From Candidatus Mediterraneibacter colneyensis (GTDB lineage Bacteria > Bacillota > Clostridia > Lachnospirales > Lachnospiraceae), in contig DXEY01000023.1 in NCBI GenBank assembly GCA_019114745.1, forward strand, positions 1-24,283: 24,283 nt of DNA, given 5' to 3'. Position numbers and translations under genes: made by a program. Position 1 is the first letter of the stretch, and every line of letters starts with the position of its first letter. Below are positions 1-7,068 of this stretch, one piece after another. A model generated the notes under the pieces. The model saw only the letters and a program-made list of their open reading frames with translations, was not told where the DNA came from and did not search any database.

Positions 1-686
1 GCGTGTACTCCACCGGAAAAGTATCAGTCCGTCTGAGAGAGGGGGATACCTTTATCCTTTTCCCCGGAGTTGAGCTGCAGTACCAGGCGGACAGAGACGA
101 ACCATGGGAATACTGCTGGGCAGGCTTTATGGGGGCGGACGCGGCTTCGATCATACGGAATACGGACTTCGGGAAAGAGACCCCATATATCCGGAAGGGC
201 AGGGTGCCTGCGGACGAGATCCGGAGCGGGATGGAGCAGATCTATATGCTCAAAGGGAACACGTATGAATCTGCTGTGGCGATGACAGGGAAGCTGTACA
301 GCCTCCTGGCACTGTTCATGCACTATGCAGAGCGTCCGGAGCCGGAAAAGGACTCCCATGTCATGTATGTGGAAAAAGCGGTCAGCTATATTGAGACAAA
401 TTACTCTTATCCTGTGACTGTGGAAGACATCGCGTCCTATGTGGGAATCAGCAGGAGCCATCTGTTCCGGTCTTTCCAGAATGATATGAATAAGTCGCCG
501 AAAGACTTTCTGACCGGATACAGGATCAAGCAGGCGTGTCATCTGCTGAGAGAGACGGATCTGTCTGTCTCGGCGATCGCCTACTCAGTGGGCTTTGAGA
601 ACAACCTTTATTTCTCCAAAGCCTTTCGGAAGCAGAAGGGGGTAAGCCCCTCTGAATACAGAAGATCAGGAAGAGCAGGAGAGTGA
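1..686 (+). CDS. AraC-family transcriptional regulator, 5'-truncated by window edge
   Basis: The reading frame is open from the first bases, so the gene begins upstream; the GTG at position 3 is probably an internal valine. About 228 residues are visible. The first ~110 look like the end of a cupin-type sensor domain (GDTFILFPGVE, then EPWEYCWAGFMG). The C-terminal ~100 residues are a typical AraC DNA-binding domain with two helix-turn-helix units: VTVEDIASYVGISRSHLFR (about nt 412-470) and LSVSAIAYSVGFENNLYF (about nt 560-612), closing with KAFRKQKGVSPSEYRR. AraC proteins with a cupin sensor often control sugar or glycoside utilisation, but the ligand and target genes lie outside the window. 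The downstream genes are housekeeping and probably not its regulon. Family assignment is firm; function is unknown. Confidence 0.9.
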   Translation, partial: VYSTGKVSVRLREGDTFILFPGVELQYQADRDEPWEYCWAGFMGADAASIIRNTDFGKETPYIRKGRVPADEIRSGMEQIYMLKGNTYESAVAMTGKLYSLLALFMHYAERPEPEKDSHVMYVEKAVSYIETNYSYPVTVEDIASYVGISRSHLFRSFQNDMNKSPKDFLTGYRIKQACHLLRETDLSVSAIAYSVGFENNLYFSKAFRKQKGVSPSEYRRSGRAGE

Positions 687-691
687 ATCAG

Positions 692-1417
692 ATGATAAAT
701 GAATATTCCAGAACGGAACTTTTGGTAGGGGAAGAGGGGCTTCGCAGGATCAGGCGCGCGTCGGTCATGGTGTTCGGCGTAGGCGGCGTGGGTTCCCACT
801 GTATCGAGGCTCTGGCGAGGAGCGGTGTCGGCAGGCTGTGCCTGGTGGACAATGACAGAGTCTCCCTGACGAATATCAACCGGCAGTCCATCGCGTATCA
901 CAGCACGGTGGGACAGCTGAAAACAAAGGTGATGCAGGAGCGGATCCGGGACATCGACCCGGAGATCCGGGTGAGTACCTGCGAGACATTCGTCCTCCCG
1001 GATAATCTACCGGAACTTCTGGACCGGGAAGGAAAACCGGACTATATAATCGACGCGGTAGATACGGTGAGCGCGAAAATCGCGCTGGCAGAGGAGGCGC
1101 AGAAGCGGGGCATACCGATCATCAGCAGCATGGGTACGGGGAATAAACTCCACCCGGAACTGTTTGAGGTGGACGACCTGTTCCGGACGAGCGTATGTCC
1201 TCTGTGCCGCGTGATGAGAAGGGAGCTGAAAAACAGGGGTATTACGCGCCTGAAGGTAGTGTACTCCAAAGAGCAGCCCAACGATGTGAGCGGACGCTCC
1301 ACCGGGGAAGATCCGGGACAGCGCCGGTCAGTCCCGGGCAGTATCTCATTTGTTCCCCCGGCAGCGGGGCTTTTGCTGGCAGGGGAAGTCATCCGGGAAC
1401 TGGCGCAGATTTCATAA
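692..1417 (+). CDS. tcdA: tRNA threonylcarbamoyladenosine dehydratase TcdA (ThiF/MoeB/HesA family)
   Basis: This is an E1-like ATP-dependent enzyme of about 241 residues. By family knowledge it cyclises t6A at position 37 of ANN-decoding tRNAs to ct6A. The Rossmann nucleotide-binding motif GVGGVGSH is near residues 24-31. It is followed by LVDNDRVSLTNINRQ, the acidic/NRQ segment that binds ATP in ThiF-type proteins, and by DAVDTVSAK. A Cys pair (CPLC) lies near residues 170-173. I chose ATG 692 because AGGAGAG at 677-683 lies 8 nt upstream; an in-frame GTG at 683 overlaps the stop of the preceding gene and is the alternative start. It sits 15 bp before rarA and is probably cotranscribed with it. 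Some ThiF-like proteins act on thiamine or molybdopterin carrier proteins, but no ThiS/MoaD-like gene is nearby, which favours TcdA. Confidence 0.88.
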   Translation: MINEYSRTELLVGEEGLRRIRRASVMVFGVGGVGSHCIEALARSGVGRLCLVDNDRVSLTNINRQSIAYHSTVGQLKTKVMQERIRDIDPEIRVSTCETFVLPDNLPELLDREGKPDYIIDAVDTVSAKIALAEEAQKRGIPIISSMGTGNKLHPELFEVDDLFRTSVCPLCRVMRRELKNRGITRLKVVYSKEQPNDVSGRSTGEDPGQRRSVPGSISFVPPAAGLLLAGEVIRELAQIS

Positions 1418-1432
1418 GAAAGGACGGTTAGA

Positions 1433-2749
1433 ATGGATCTATTTGATTATATGAGGGAAAACAACAGGGAGAAAGAGTCGCCTCTGGCGTCCAGGATGCG
1501 GCCGACGACACTGGATGAAGTGGTAGGGCAGCAGCATATCATAGGAAAGGACAAGCTCCTCTACCGGGCGATCAGGGCAGACAAGCTCAGCTCGGTGATC
1601 TTTTACGGCCCTCCGGGCACCGGAAAGACGACGCTTGCCAAAGTGATCGCCAATACGACCAGCGCGGAATTTAAGCAGATCAACGCAACAGTTGCGGGAA
1701 AAAAGGATATGGAAGAGGTCGTAAAAGAGGCGAAAGACCTGATGGGGATGTACGGAAAGCGGACGATCCTGTTTATCGATGAGATACACAGATTTAACAA
1801 GGGACAGCAGGATTACCTCCTTCCCTTTGTGGAGGACGGCACGGTGATCCTGATCGGCGCGACGACAGAAAATCCCTACTTTGAGGTGAACGGGGCTCTG
1901 ATATCCAGATCCAGCATTTTTGAGCTCAGGCCGCTTGAAAAAGACGATATCAGGATCCTTCTGAGAAGAGCGGTGGAAGATACAGAGAAAGGGATGGGCA
2001 GTTTTCACGCCCAGATCGACGAGGACGCCCTGGAATTTCTGGCGGATATGGCAGGAGGGGACGCGCGGAATGCGCTCAATGCCATCGAGCTGGGGATCCT
2101 GACAACAGAGCGGAGCGCGGACGGGATCATCCATATTACTGCTGAGACCGCATCCGAATGCATCCAGAAGCGTGTGGTAAACTATGACAAGCGCGGAGAC
2201 AACCACTATGACATTATCTCTGCATTTATCAAGAGCATGAGAGGTTCAGACCCGGATGCGGCTGTCTACTATCTGGCAAAAATGCTCTATGCCGGGGAGG
2301 ACGTTAAATTTATCGCCCGGAGGATCATGATCTGTGCGTCAGAAGATGTGGGCAACGCGGATCCCATGGCGCTGACTGTGGCGGTATCTGCGGCTCAGGC
2401 TGTAGAGCGGGTCGGAATGCCGGAATCTCAGATCATCCTGTCCCAGGCAGTGACTTATGTGGCGTGCGCGCCGAAGAGCAACGCGGCATGCAACGCCATA
2501 TTTGCGGCAAATGAAGCGGTGAGGAAATACAGGACGACAGTGCCGGTGCATCTGCAGGATTCTCATTATAAAGGCGCCGCAAAGATGGGGCATGGCATCG
2601 GCTACAAATATGCCCACGATTATCCGGGACATTATGTAAAGCAGCAGTATCTCCCGGATGAAATAAAAGACGCCAGGTTCTATGAACCCGGCGTGTTAGG
2701 CTATGAAAAACAGATCGGAGACTATTTAAAGAAGATTCGAGAGGAGTAG
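1433..2749 (+). CDS. rarA: Replication-associated recombination protein A (RarA/MgsA), AAA+ ATPase
   Basis: This 438-residue protein matches the full length of the bacterial RarA/MgsA/WRNIP1 family, which acts at stalled replication forks and interacts with SSB. The clamp-loader-like AAA+ core shows Walker A GPPGTGKTT (59-67), Walker B ILFIDEIHR (112-120), sensor 1 IGATTENPYF (141-150) and SRSSIFELRPL. The C-terminal half carries the MgsA tetramerisation region (ISAFIKSMRGSDPDAAVYYLA, then a long helical tail with GHGIGYKYAHDYPGHYV). AGAAAGGA lies about 8 nt before the ATG. It follows tcdA closely. Its last 24 bp overlap, tail to tail, the end of the minus-strand DUF4364 gene, so no intergenic space remains for a dedicated terminator. 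Confidence 0.96.
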   Translation: MDLFDYMRENNREKESPLASRMRPTTLDEVVGQQHIIGKDKLLYRAIRADKLSSVIFYGPPGTGKTTLAKVIANTTSAEFKQINATVAGKKDMEEVVKEAKDLMGMYGKRTILFIDEIHRFNKGQQDYLLPFVEDGTVILIGATTENPYFEVNGALISRSSIFELRPLEKDDIRILLRRAVEDTEKGMGSFHAQIDEDALEFLADMAGGDARNALNAIELGILTTERSADGIIHITAETASECIQKRVVNYDKRGDNHYDIISAFIKSMRGSDPDAAVYYLAKMLYAGEDVKFIARRIMICASEDVGNADPMALTVAVSAAQAVERVGMPESQIILSQAVTYVACAPKSNAACNAIFAANEAVRKYRTTVPVHLQDSHYKGAAKMGHGIGYKYAHDYPGHYVKQQYLPDEIKDARFYEPGVLGYEKQIGDYLKKIREE

Positions 2750-3238
2750 CGCATAGATCTCCTGACTCTTTGTATTCCAGCGGTTGGCGATGGCTTCAGC
2801 CTCCTGTTCGGTCGGAACGGTAAGTTTCAGATCGATGAGGTTGGAGCCGTTTTCTTCGATGCGGCACCTTACTTCAAACTCCCGGTGCGCGTTCATATAG
2901 TAATCCGCTTTTACAGATGCCTCTTCCTTTAAGTCGTACTGCTTTTCCTTCAGAAAATCATCAATGTCATTGCGGATCGCGCGGGAGATCTTCCTGTCAA
3001 AGTAGAGGATAGTCTCAGCTCCGTTTTCCGTCAGGTGATACAGAGTCCGGTTGTGGGTTGTCTCCGCCCTTATGAGACCGGAGTCCGTAAGCTCGGAGAG
3101 CGCTTCCTGCAGTTTAAAATAAGTTGTGTAACCTTTATCAAGGACAAACTCTGATATCTGAGATGTGGTCAGAGGGAAGTCCACCTTATTCAGCATGTAT
3201 AGTATGATCAGTTTGTAGAGTGTGAACGTCGCAGCCAT
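2726..3238 (-). CDS. DUF4364 family protein (winged-helix-like N-terminus)
   Basis: This 170-residue protein resembles the DUF4364 family that is widespread in Clostridia. It begins with a predicted winged-helix region (FTLYKLIILYMLNKVDFPLTTSQISEFVL, then a second helix pair ending SELTDSGLIRAE and a wing THNRTLYHLT). A C-terminal half follows with a beta-rich, nucleic-acid- or ligand-binding look (FEVRCRIEENGSNLIDLKLTVPT). The start at 3238 is supported by a strong GGAAAGGAG site just upstream on the minus strand. This forces a 53-nt out-of-frame overlap with the end of the radical SAM gene, which argues for translational coupling. A later Met (MLNKVDF) would remove most of the overlap, but it would cut off part of the conserved first helix. 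A regulatory role is inferred from the fold only; no target is known to me. Confidence 0.8.
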   Translation of the reverse strand: MAATFTLYKLIILYMLNKVDFPLTTSQISEFVLDKGYTTYFKLQEALSELTDSGLIRAETTHNRTLYHLTENGAETILYFDRKISRAIRNDIDDFLKEKQYDLKEEASVKADYYMNAHREFEVRCRIEENGSNLIDLKLTVPTEQEAEAIANRWNTKSQEIYALLLSNLL

Positions 3239-4166
3239 GATACTCCTTTCCCTGCCAGAGATCCGTTTCTTTTATATATTGGTGAAAGCGGTTTAAGACC
3301 GTCCGCTTGGCGCTTGTCCATAAGGGCGCTGTGAGCAGATCCTTCGGCCCGTCGCCGGTCAGTCTGTGTATGGTGATGTCGGGGCGGAGGACAGTAATGC
3401 ATGTCCCGAGAAACCGGACATATTCCTCCAGATCGGGGAGGTGGAACGGCTCTGCCCTGTAAAGTGCGTCGAGATCGGTGCCTTTGAGCACATGCAGTAA
3501 CTGGAGCTTGATCCCCTGGATATCACATCCGTTCAGATAACGCAGAGTCTCGAGCATCATCTGCTCTGTCTCCCCCGGAAGATACAGGATGACGTGTACG
3601 ATGACCGTGATGCCGATCCTGCGGAGCGCGCGTACCGCGTTGTCAAAGACCTCTGTGGGATATCCCCGGCGGATCAGCCGCACGGTATCCGGATGGATCG
3701 TCTGCAGTCCCAGTTCCACCCATACAGGTTTGATCTTGTTCAGACGGGACAGGAGCCGGAGTACATCGTCCCCGAGACAGTCCGGCCTGGTTGCGATCGA
3801 GAGGATCTTTACCTCCGGGTCTCGGATCGCTTCCATAAAGATCTCATCCAGATAATCCACAGGCGCATAGGTGTTCGTGAATGCCTGAAAGTATGCGATG
3901 TAAGAGCGTACAGGACGTTTTTTCAGAAGCTGAGCTTTTCCCCGGGCGAGCTGTTCTGATATGGACTGCGCTGCGTCCCCGGCAAAATCTCCGGAACCCT
4001 GCGCGCTGCAGAAGATGCATCCGCCATATCCCGCGCGCCCGTCACGGTTCGGACAGGTCATGCCTCCGTTCAATGTGATCTTATATACCTTTTCTCCAAA
4101 CAGATTCTGGAGTTCCCAGTCCAGAGAATGATAGCGCTTTTCTCCCCACCGGACCTGTACCGCCAT
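3186..4166 (-). CDS. TIGR01212-type radical SAM protein (YhcC-like)
   Basis: This 326-residue protein matches the YhcC/TIGR01212 radical SAM group. The cluster-binding cysteines are C38, C50 and C53, spaced CX11CX2C (CPNRDGRAGYGGCIFC). This unusual spacing is characteristic of the group rather than the classical CX3CX2C. The TIM-barrel core continues with ISIATRPDCLGDDVLRLL, VWVELGLQTIHPDTVRLIRRGY and VHVILYLPGET, typical of Elp3/HemN-related radical SAM enzymes. The physiological reaction is not established for the family as far as I know. The ATG at 4166 is preceded by GGAGGAGG on the minus strand. A minus-strand promoter with TTGTCA and TATGAT boxes drives it divergently from rho. It is first in a two-gene operon with the DUF4364 gene. 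Confidence 0.88.
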   Translation of the reverse strand: MAVQVRWGEKRYHSLDWELQNLFGEKVYKITLNGGMTCPNRDGRAGYGGCIFCSAQGSGDFAGDAAQSISEQLARGKAQLLKKRPVRSYIAYFQAFTNTYAPVDYLDEIFMEAIRDPEVKILSIATRPDCLGDDVLRLLSRLNKIKPVWVELGLQTIHPDTVRLIRRGYPTEVFDNAVRALRRIGITVIVHVILYLPGETEQMMLETLRYLNGCDIQGIKLQLLHVLKGTDLDALYRAEPFHLPDLEEYVRFLGTCITVLRPDITIHRLTGDGPKDLLTAPLWTSAKRTVLNRFHQYIKETDLWQGKEYHGCDVHTLQTDHTIHAE

Positions 4167-4193
4167 ATGTCAGCCTCCTCCGCTTTATTGCAT

Positions 4194-4222
4194 ATCATAG
4201 CACTTCCCTTCTGACTTGACAA
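4194..4222 (-). promoter_or_regulatory. Sigma-A-type promoter for the radical SAM / DUF4364 operon
   Basis: Read on the minus strand, TTGTCA (4222-4217) and TATGAT (4199-4194) are separated by exactly 17 bp. Transcription would start near 4187, about 20 nt before the radical SAM start codon. The -35 box overlaps the rho -35 box on the other strand by five bases. Confidence 0.75.
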
Positions 4223-4244
4223 GGGCATGTAACAAATGTATAAT
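4216..4244 (+). promoter_or_regulatory. Consensus sigma-A promoter for rho
   Basis: TTGACA (4216-4221) and TATAAT (4239-4244) are perfect consensus boxes with a 17-bp spacer. The start would be near 4251, giving a leader of about 90 nt before the rho ATG at 4342. A short inverted repeat (TGCAT / ATGCA, 4248-4262) sits at the presumed start site. Confidence 0.88.
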
Positions 4245-4341
4245 TATTGCATATTTAATGCAGATTATCGTATTTGTGTCAATTCAGACGACATTTCCCG
4301 GAGCATTTTAAAGTATGAAAAAATTAAGAAAGGATCGTATT

Positions 4342-5691
4342 ATGACTAGAGAAAGGTATGAATCACTGCCGCTTGCAACTCTGCGTGAACTTGCGAAAGC
4401 GAGGAAGATGAAGGGAGTTTCTGCCCTGAAAAAAGGAGAGCTTATCGACGCGATGCTTGCATTAGACGAGCAGGAGGAGCAGCGGGAAGCTGCCTCAGAG
4501 GCAAAAGAAGAAGTAAAGGAAGAGATGAGGGAGAAGAAGGCGGAGACGGATATCGAGCAGCTTGACAGCGGATATACAGCAAACGGTATTCTCGAGGTCA
4601 TGCAGGACGGTTTCGGATTTATCCGCAGCGACAACTATCTTCCGGGGGAGAATGACGTCTATGTCTCTCCGGCGCAGATCAGAAGATTCGGCCTGAAGAC
4701 CGGTGATATCCTGACGGGCAATACAAGGGTAAAGACACAGAGCGAAAAGTTCAGCGCGCTCCTCTATGTATCTACGATAAACGGCATGCGTCCGGCTGAG
4801 GCGATGAAGCGCAAGAACTTTGAGGATCTGACGCCGATCTTTCCGAATCAGCGGATCCGGCTTGAGACGCCGGGCAGCACGACGGCGATGCGGGTGATGG
4901 ATCTGATCTCCCCGATCGGAAAAGGACAGAGAGGAATGATCGTATCGCCTCCGAAAGCGGGAAAGACAACGCTGCTGAAAGAAGTGGCACTGTCTGTCCT
5001 GAGGACGGAGCCCCGGATGCATCTGCTGATCCTGCTGATCGATGAGCGGCCGGAAGAGGTGACGGATATCAAGGAAGCGATATCAGGGCCTAATGTAGAG
5101 GTGATCCACTCCACATTCGACGAACTGCCGGAACACCACAAAAGGGTATCGGAGATGGTGATTTCCAGGGCGAAACGTCTTGTTGAACACGGGAAGGACG
5201 TTATGATCCTGTTAGACAGTATTACAAGGCTGTCCCGCGCCTATAACCTGATCGTTCCGCCGTCAGGAAGGACGCTTTCCGGCGGACTTGACCCGGCTGC
5301 GCTATACAGTCCGAAGCGTTTCTTCGGCGCCGCGAGAAATATGAGGGAAGGCGGAAGCCTTACCGTACTGGCAACCGCGCTTGTGGATACCGGAAGCAAG
5401 ATGGACGACGTGATCTATGAAGAGTTTAAAGGAACCGGAAACATGGAGCTGATCCTTGACCGCAAACTCCAGGAGAAGAGGGTGTTCCCGGCGATCGATA
5501 TCGCGAAATCAGGAACGAGACGCGAGGATCTGCTGTTAAATAAGGAAGAGCAGGAGGCGGTCTACATCATGCGAAGAGCGCTGAACGGCATGAAAGCAGA
5601 CGAGGCGGCTGACAACCTTCTGAATATGTTCTCAAGGACAAAGACAAATGCGGAACTCGTGCATCAGGTGATCCGTCAGAAGTTTATATAA
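4342..5691 (+). CDS. rho: Transcription termination factor Rho
   Basis: Rho is a hexameric RNA/DNA helicase that terminates transcription at unstructured C-rich RNA. This 449-residue protein has the Rho N-terminal helical domain (LPLATLRELAKARKMKGVSA), a charged Glu/Lys linker (about 44-72) longer than in E. coli, and the cold-shock-like RNA-binding domain (GILEVMQDGFGFIRS..., about 82-150). The ATPase core has Walker A PPKAGKTT (203-210) and Walker B ILLIDERPEE (230-239). The C-terminal R-loop region (GTGNMELILDRKLQ) is present. ATG 4342 is chosen because AGAAAGGA (4327-4334) lies 7 nt upstream. An in-frame ATG at 4315 would put that site inside the coding region and has no Shine-Dalgarno of its own. 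The rpmE promoter starts 8 bp after its stop. Confidence 0.96.
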   Translation: MTRERYESLPLATLRELAKARKMKGVSALKKGELIDAMLALDEQEEQREAASEAKEEVKEEMREKKAETDIEQLDSGYTANGILEVMQDGFGFIRSDNYLPGENDVYVSPAQIRRFGLKTGDILTGNTRVKTQSEKFSALLYVSTINGMRPAEAMKRKNFEDLTPIFPNQRIRLETPGSTTAMRVMDLISPIGKGQRGMIVSPPKAGKTTLLKEVALSVLRTEPRMHLLILLIDERPEEVTDIKEAISGPNVEVIHSTFDELPEHHKRVSEMVISRAKRLVEHGKDVMILLDSITRLSRAYNLIVPPSGRTLSGGLDPAALYSPKRFFGAARNMREGGSLTVLATALVDTGSKMDDVIYEEFKGTGNMELILDRKLQEKRVFPAIDIAKSGTRREDLLLNKEEQEAVYIMRRALNGMKADEAADNLLNMFSRTKTNAELVHQVIRQKFI

Positions 5692-5698
5692 AAAACAG

Positions 5699-5727
5699 TT
5701 GCAAATAAGATCATCTTATGCTACAAT
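5699..5727 (+). promoter_or_regulatory. Promoter for rpmE
   Basis: TTGCAA (5699-5704) and TACAAT (5722-5727) are separated by 17 bp in the rho-rpmE gap. This would give a leader of about 48 nt before the rpmE ATG at 5782. There is no terminator hairpin between rho and this promoter, so some readthrough is possible. Confidence 0.7.
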
Positions 5728-5781
5728 TAGAAAGCTGTTTAGAGAGTATAATAAGTATTTTAAAATAGAGAGGTGAAAATC

Positions 5782-5982
5782 ATGCGTGAAGGAATCCATC
5801 CAGAATATCATCAGGCTACTGTAACCTGCAACTGTGGAAATACATTTGTGACAGGTTCTACAAAGGAGAATATCCACGTTGAGATCTGCTCCAAGTGCCA
5901 TCCGTTCTACACAGGACAGCAGAAAGCAGCGCAGGCACGCGGCCGTGTTGATAAGTTCAACAAGAAATACGGTATTAAATAG
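5782..5982 (+). CDS. rpmE: 50S ribosomal protein L31 (zinc-binding, C+ form)
   Basis: This 66-residue protein is full length for L31 of the large ribosomal subunit. Zinc-binding cysteines are C16, C18, C36 and C39 (TCNCGN and CSKCHPF). It is therefore the zinc-containing paralogue rather than the zinc-free RpmE2 type used under zinc starvation. ATG 5782 follows GAGAGGTG with a 6-nt spacer. A GTG at 5773 is in frame but lies inside that ribosome binding site. The gene is monocistronic by appearance, with a promoter in front and a strong hairpin terminator 14 bp after the stop. Its place between rho and the DUF1385-prmC-prfA block matches the common Firmicutes order. Confidence 0.97.
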   Translation: MREGIHPEYHQATVTCNCGNTFVTGSTKENIHVEICSKCHPFYTGQQKAAQARGRVDKFNKKYGIK

Positions 5983-5996
5983 GAAACAGAGACAGC

Positions 5997-6031
5997 AGGC
6001 TGAGGTGGAATCATCTCAGCCTCTTTGTTTG
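5997..6031 (+). terminator. Rho-independent terminator after rpmE
   Basis: Arms AGGCTGAGGTG (5997-6007) and CATCTCAGCCT (6012-6022) pair over 11 bp with one G-U pair and a GAAT loop. The T-rich tail CTTTGTTTG follows. This is the clearest intrinsic terminator in the window. Confidence 0.88.
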
Positions 6032-6033
6032 CG

Positions 6034-6115
6034 CTGGCGACGAGCCAAAGTCCGGGCTTGCCCGAGACCCTGGCGACCGCTTGCAATCCCGGAATGTGCC
6101 TTTTGGCACTTCCGG
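6034..6115 (+). repeat. GC-rich multi-hairpin spacer between rpmE and the DUF1385 gene
   Basis: Three short hairpins follow one another in a non-coding stretch. The first is TGGC / GCCA (6035-6047). The second is GTCCGGG / CCCGAGAC with a one-base bulge and a CTTG loop (6050-6068). The third is CCGGAATGTGCC / GGCACTTCCGG with one bulged T and a TTTT loop (6089-6115). The octamer CTGGCGAC is repeated at 6034-6041 and 6070-6077. There is no T-tract after the last stem, so it is not an ordinary terminator. A REP-like extragenic repeat or a structured leader is possible. Confidence 0.45.
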
Positions 6116-6130
6116 TGATTACTTTATGAA
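6103..6130 (+). promoter_or_regulatory. Possible weak promoter for the DUF1385-prmC-prfA operon
   Basis: TTGGCA (6103-6108) and TATGAA (6125-6130) are 16 bp apart, just upstream of the ribosome binding site at 6143-6149. The match is only moderate and the -35 box lies inside a hairpin arm. Since rpmE ends in a strong terminator, the operon needs some promoter here, which is the main argument. Confidence 0.3.
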
Positions 6131-6153
6131 ACTTTACGATGACAGGAGGAACT

Positions 6154-7068
6154 ATGAAATCATCAAATATAGGCGGCCAGGCAGTGTTAGAAGGCATCAT
6201 GATGAGAAACGGCGGGAAATATTCTGTGGCAGTCCGCAGGACAGACGGCGGGATCGCCGTGGACGTGCAGGATTATCACAGTGTGATCCCATGGAAACTG
6301 CCGCTGAAGATCCCTTTTATCAGAGGCATCTTTAATTTTGTAGATTCCCTTGTGCTCGGCATGAAGACGCTGATGTATTCCGCTTCCTTTTTTGAGGAGG
6401 ATGAGGAAGAGGTACTGACAGAGGAACAGGCGGCAAAGCAGGAGAAACAGGAAAAGTTCTTTATGAACCTGACGGTCGTACTGGCTGTGGTGATCGCGGC
6501 GGCCCTTTTCATGGTGCTTCCGTATTTTCTGAGCAGTTTCGTTGAGAGATACACATCCTCCCGGACGGCTATGACCATCTTCGAGGGCGTGATCCGTGTG
6601 GTGATCTTTCTGGTCTATATCTTCCTGATCTCCAGGACAAAAGATATCAAACGTACTTTTATGTACCACGGGGCAGAACACAAGTGCATCAACTGTATTG
6701 AGCACGGTCTGGAACTCAATGTTGAGAATGTGAGAAAGAGCTCCAAACAGCATAAACGCTGCGGGACGAGCTTCCTGTTTTTTGTTATGGTCGTGAGTAT
6801 TGTCTTCTGCTTCTTTATCACCGCTGAATCCCAGGTGGTAAGAGTGCTGCTGCGCATCGCGCTCCTGCCTCTGATCGCCGGGGTCTCCTACGAGATCATC
6901 CGTCTGGCGGGGAACAGTGACAATGTGATCATCAACCTGCTCAGCCGTCCCGGAATGTGGGTTCAGAATATGACGACAAAAGAGCCGGACGACAGCATGA
7001 TCGAAGTGGGGATCCGGGCAGTGGAAGAGGTTTTCGACTGGCGTGCCTGGCAGAAGGAGAACTTATGA
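6154..7068 (+). CDS. DUF1385 family integral membrane protein
   Basis: This 304-residue protein opens with the DUF1385 signature (SNIGGQAVLEGIMMRNG) and carries YHGAEHKCINCIEHG and HKRCGTSFLFFV. Hydrophobic segments are near residues 106-130, 142-163, 206-226 and 230-250, so it is a polytopic membrane protein with a soluble N-terminus. Biochemical function is unknown; the His/Cys-rich cytoplasmic-type motifs could bind metal, but this is inference. ATG 6154 follows AGGAGG (6144-6149). An in-frame ATG at 6139 precedes that site and is not favoured. The stop overlaps the prmC start as ATGA, so the two are translationally coupled. DUF1385 genes commonly lie next to rpmE, prmC and prfA in Firmicutes. 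Confidence 0.9.
   Translation: MKSSNIGGQAVLEGIMMRNGGKYSVAVRRTDGGIAVDVQDYHSVIPWKLPLKIPFIRGIFNFVDSLVLGMKTLMYSASFFEEDEEEVLTEEQAAKQEKQEKFFMNLTVVLAVVIAAALFMVLPYFLSSFVERYTSSRTAMTIFEGVIRVVIFLVYIFLISRTKDIKRTFMYHGAEHKCINCIEHGLELNVENVRKSSKQHKRCGTSFLFFVMVVSIVFCFFITAESQVVRVLLRIALLPLIAGVSYEIIRLAGNSDNVIINLLSRPGMWVQNMTTKEPDDSMIEVGIRAVEEVFDWRAWQKENL

Larger units (their letters stand above)
4185..4254. repeat. Pair of 11-bp direct repeats TTATTGCATAT flanking the divergent promoters
   Basis: TTATTGCATAT occurs at 4185-4195 and again, identically, at 4244-4254. The first copy covers the end of the minus-strand -10 box and its start site. The second covers the end of the rho -10 box and its start site. Copies are 59 bp apart. 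The position suggests an operator pair, but no regulator is identified. Confidence 0.5.

Noticed and set aside
231..239. Alternative function of the ribosomal release factor because of the NGGQC context
   Set aside because: These are residue numbers in the prfA product. The GGQ itself and the PxT codon-reading motif are intact, so the neighbouring Asn and Cys are treated as lineage variation.
1439..2206. 255-codon minus-strand open frame inside rarA
   Set aside because: It is antisense to a well-conserved AAA+ gene and has no recognisable motif or start signal.
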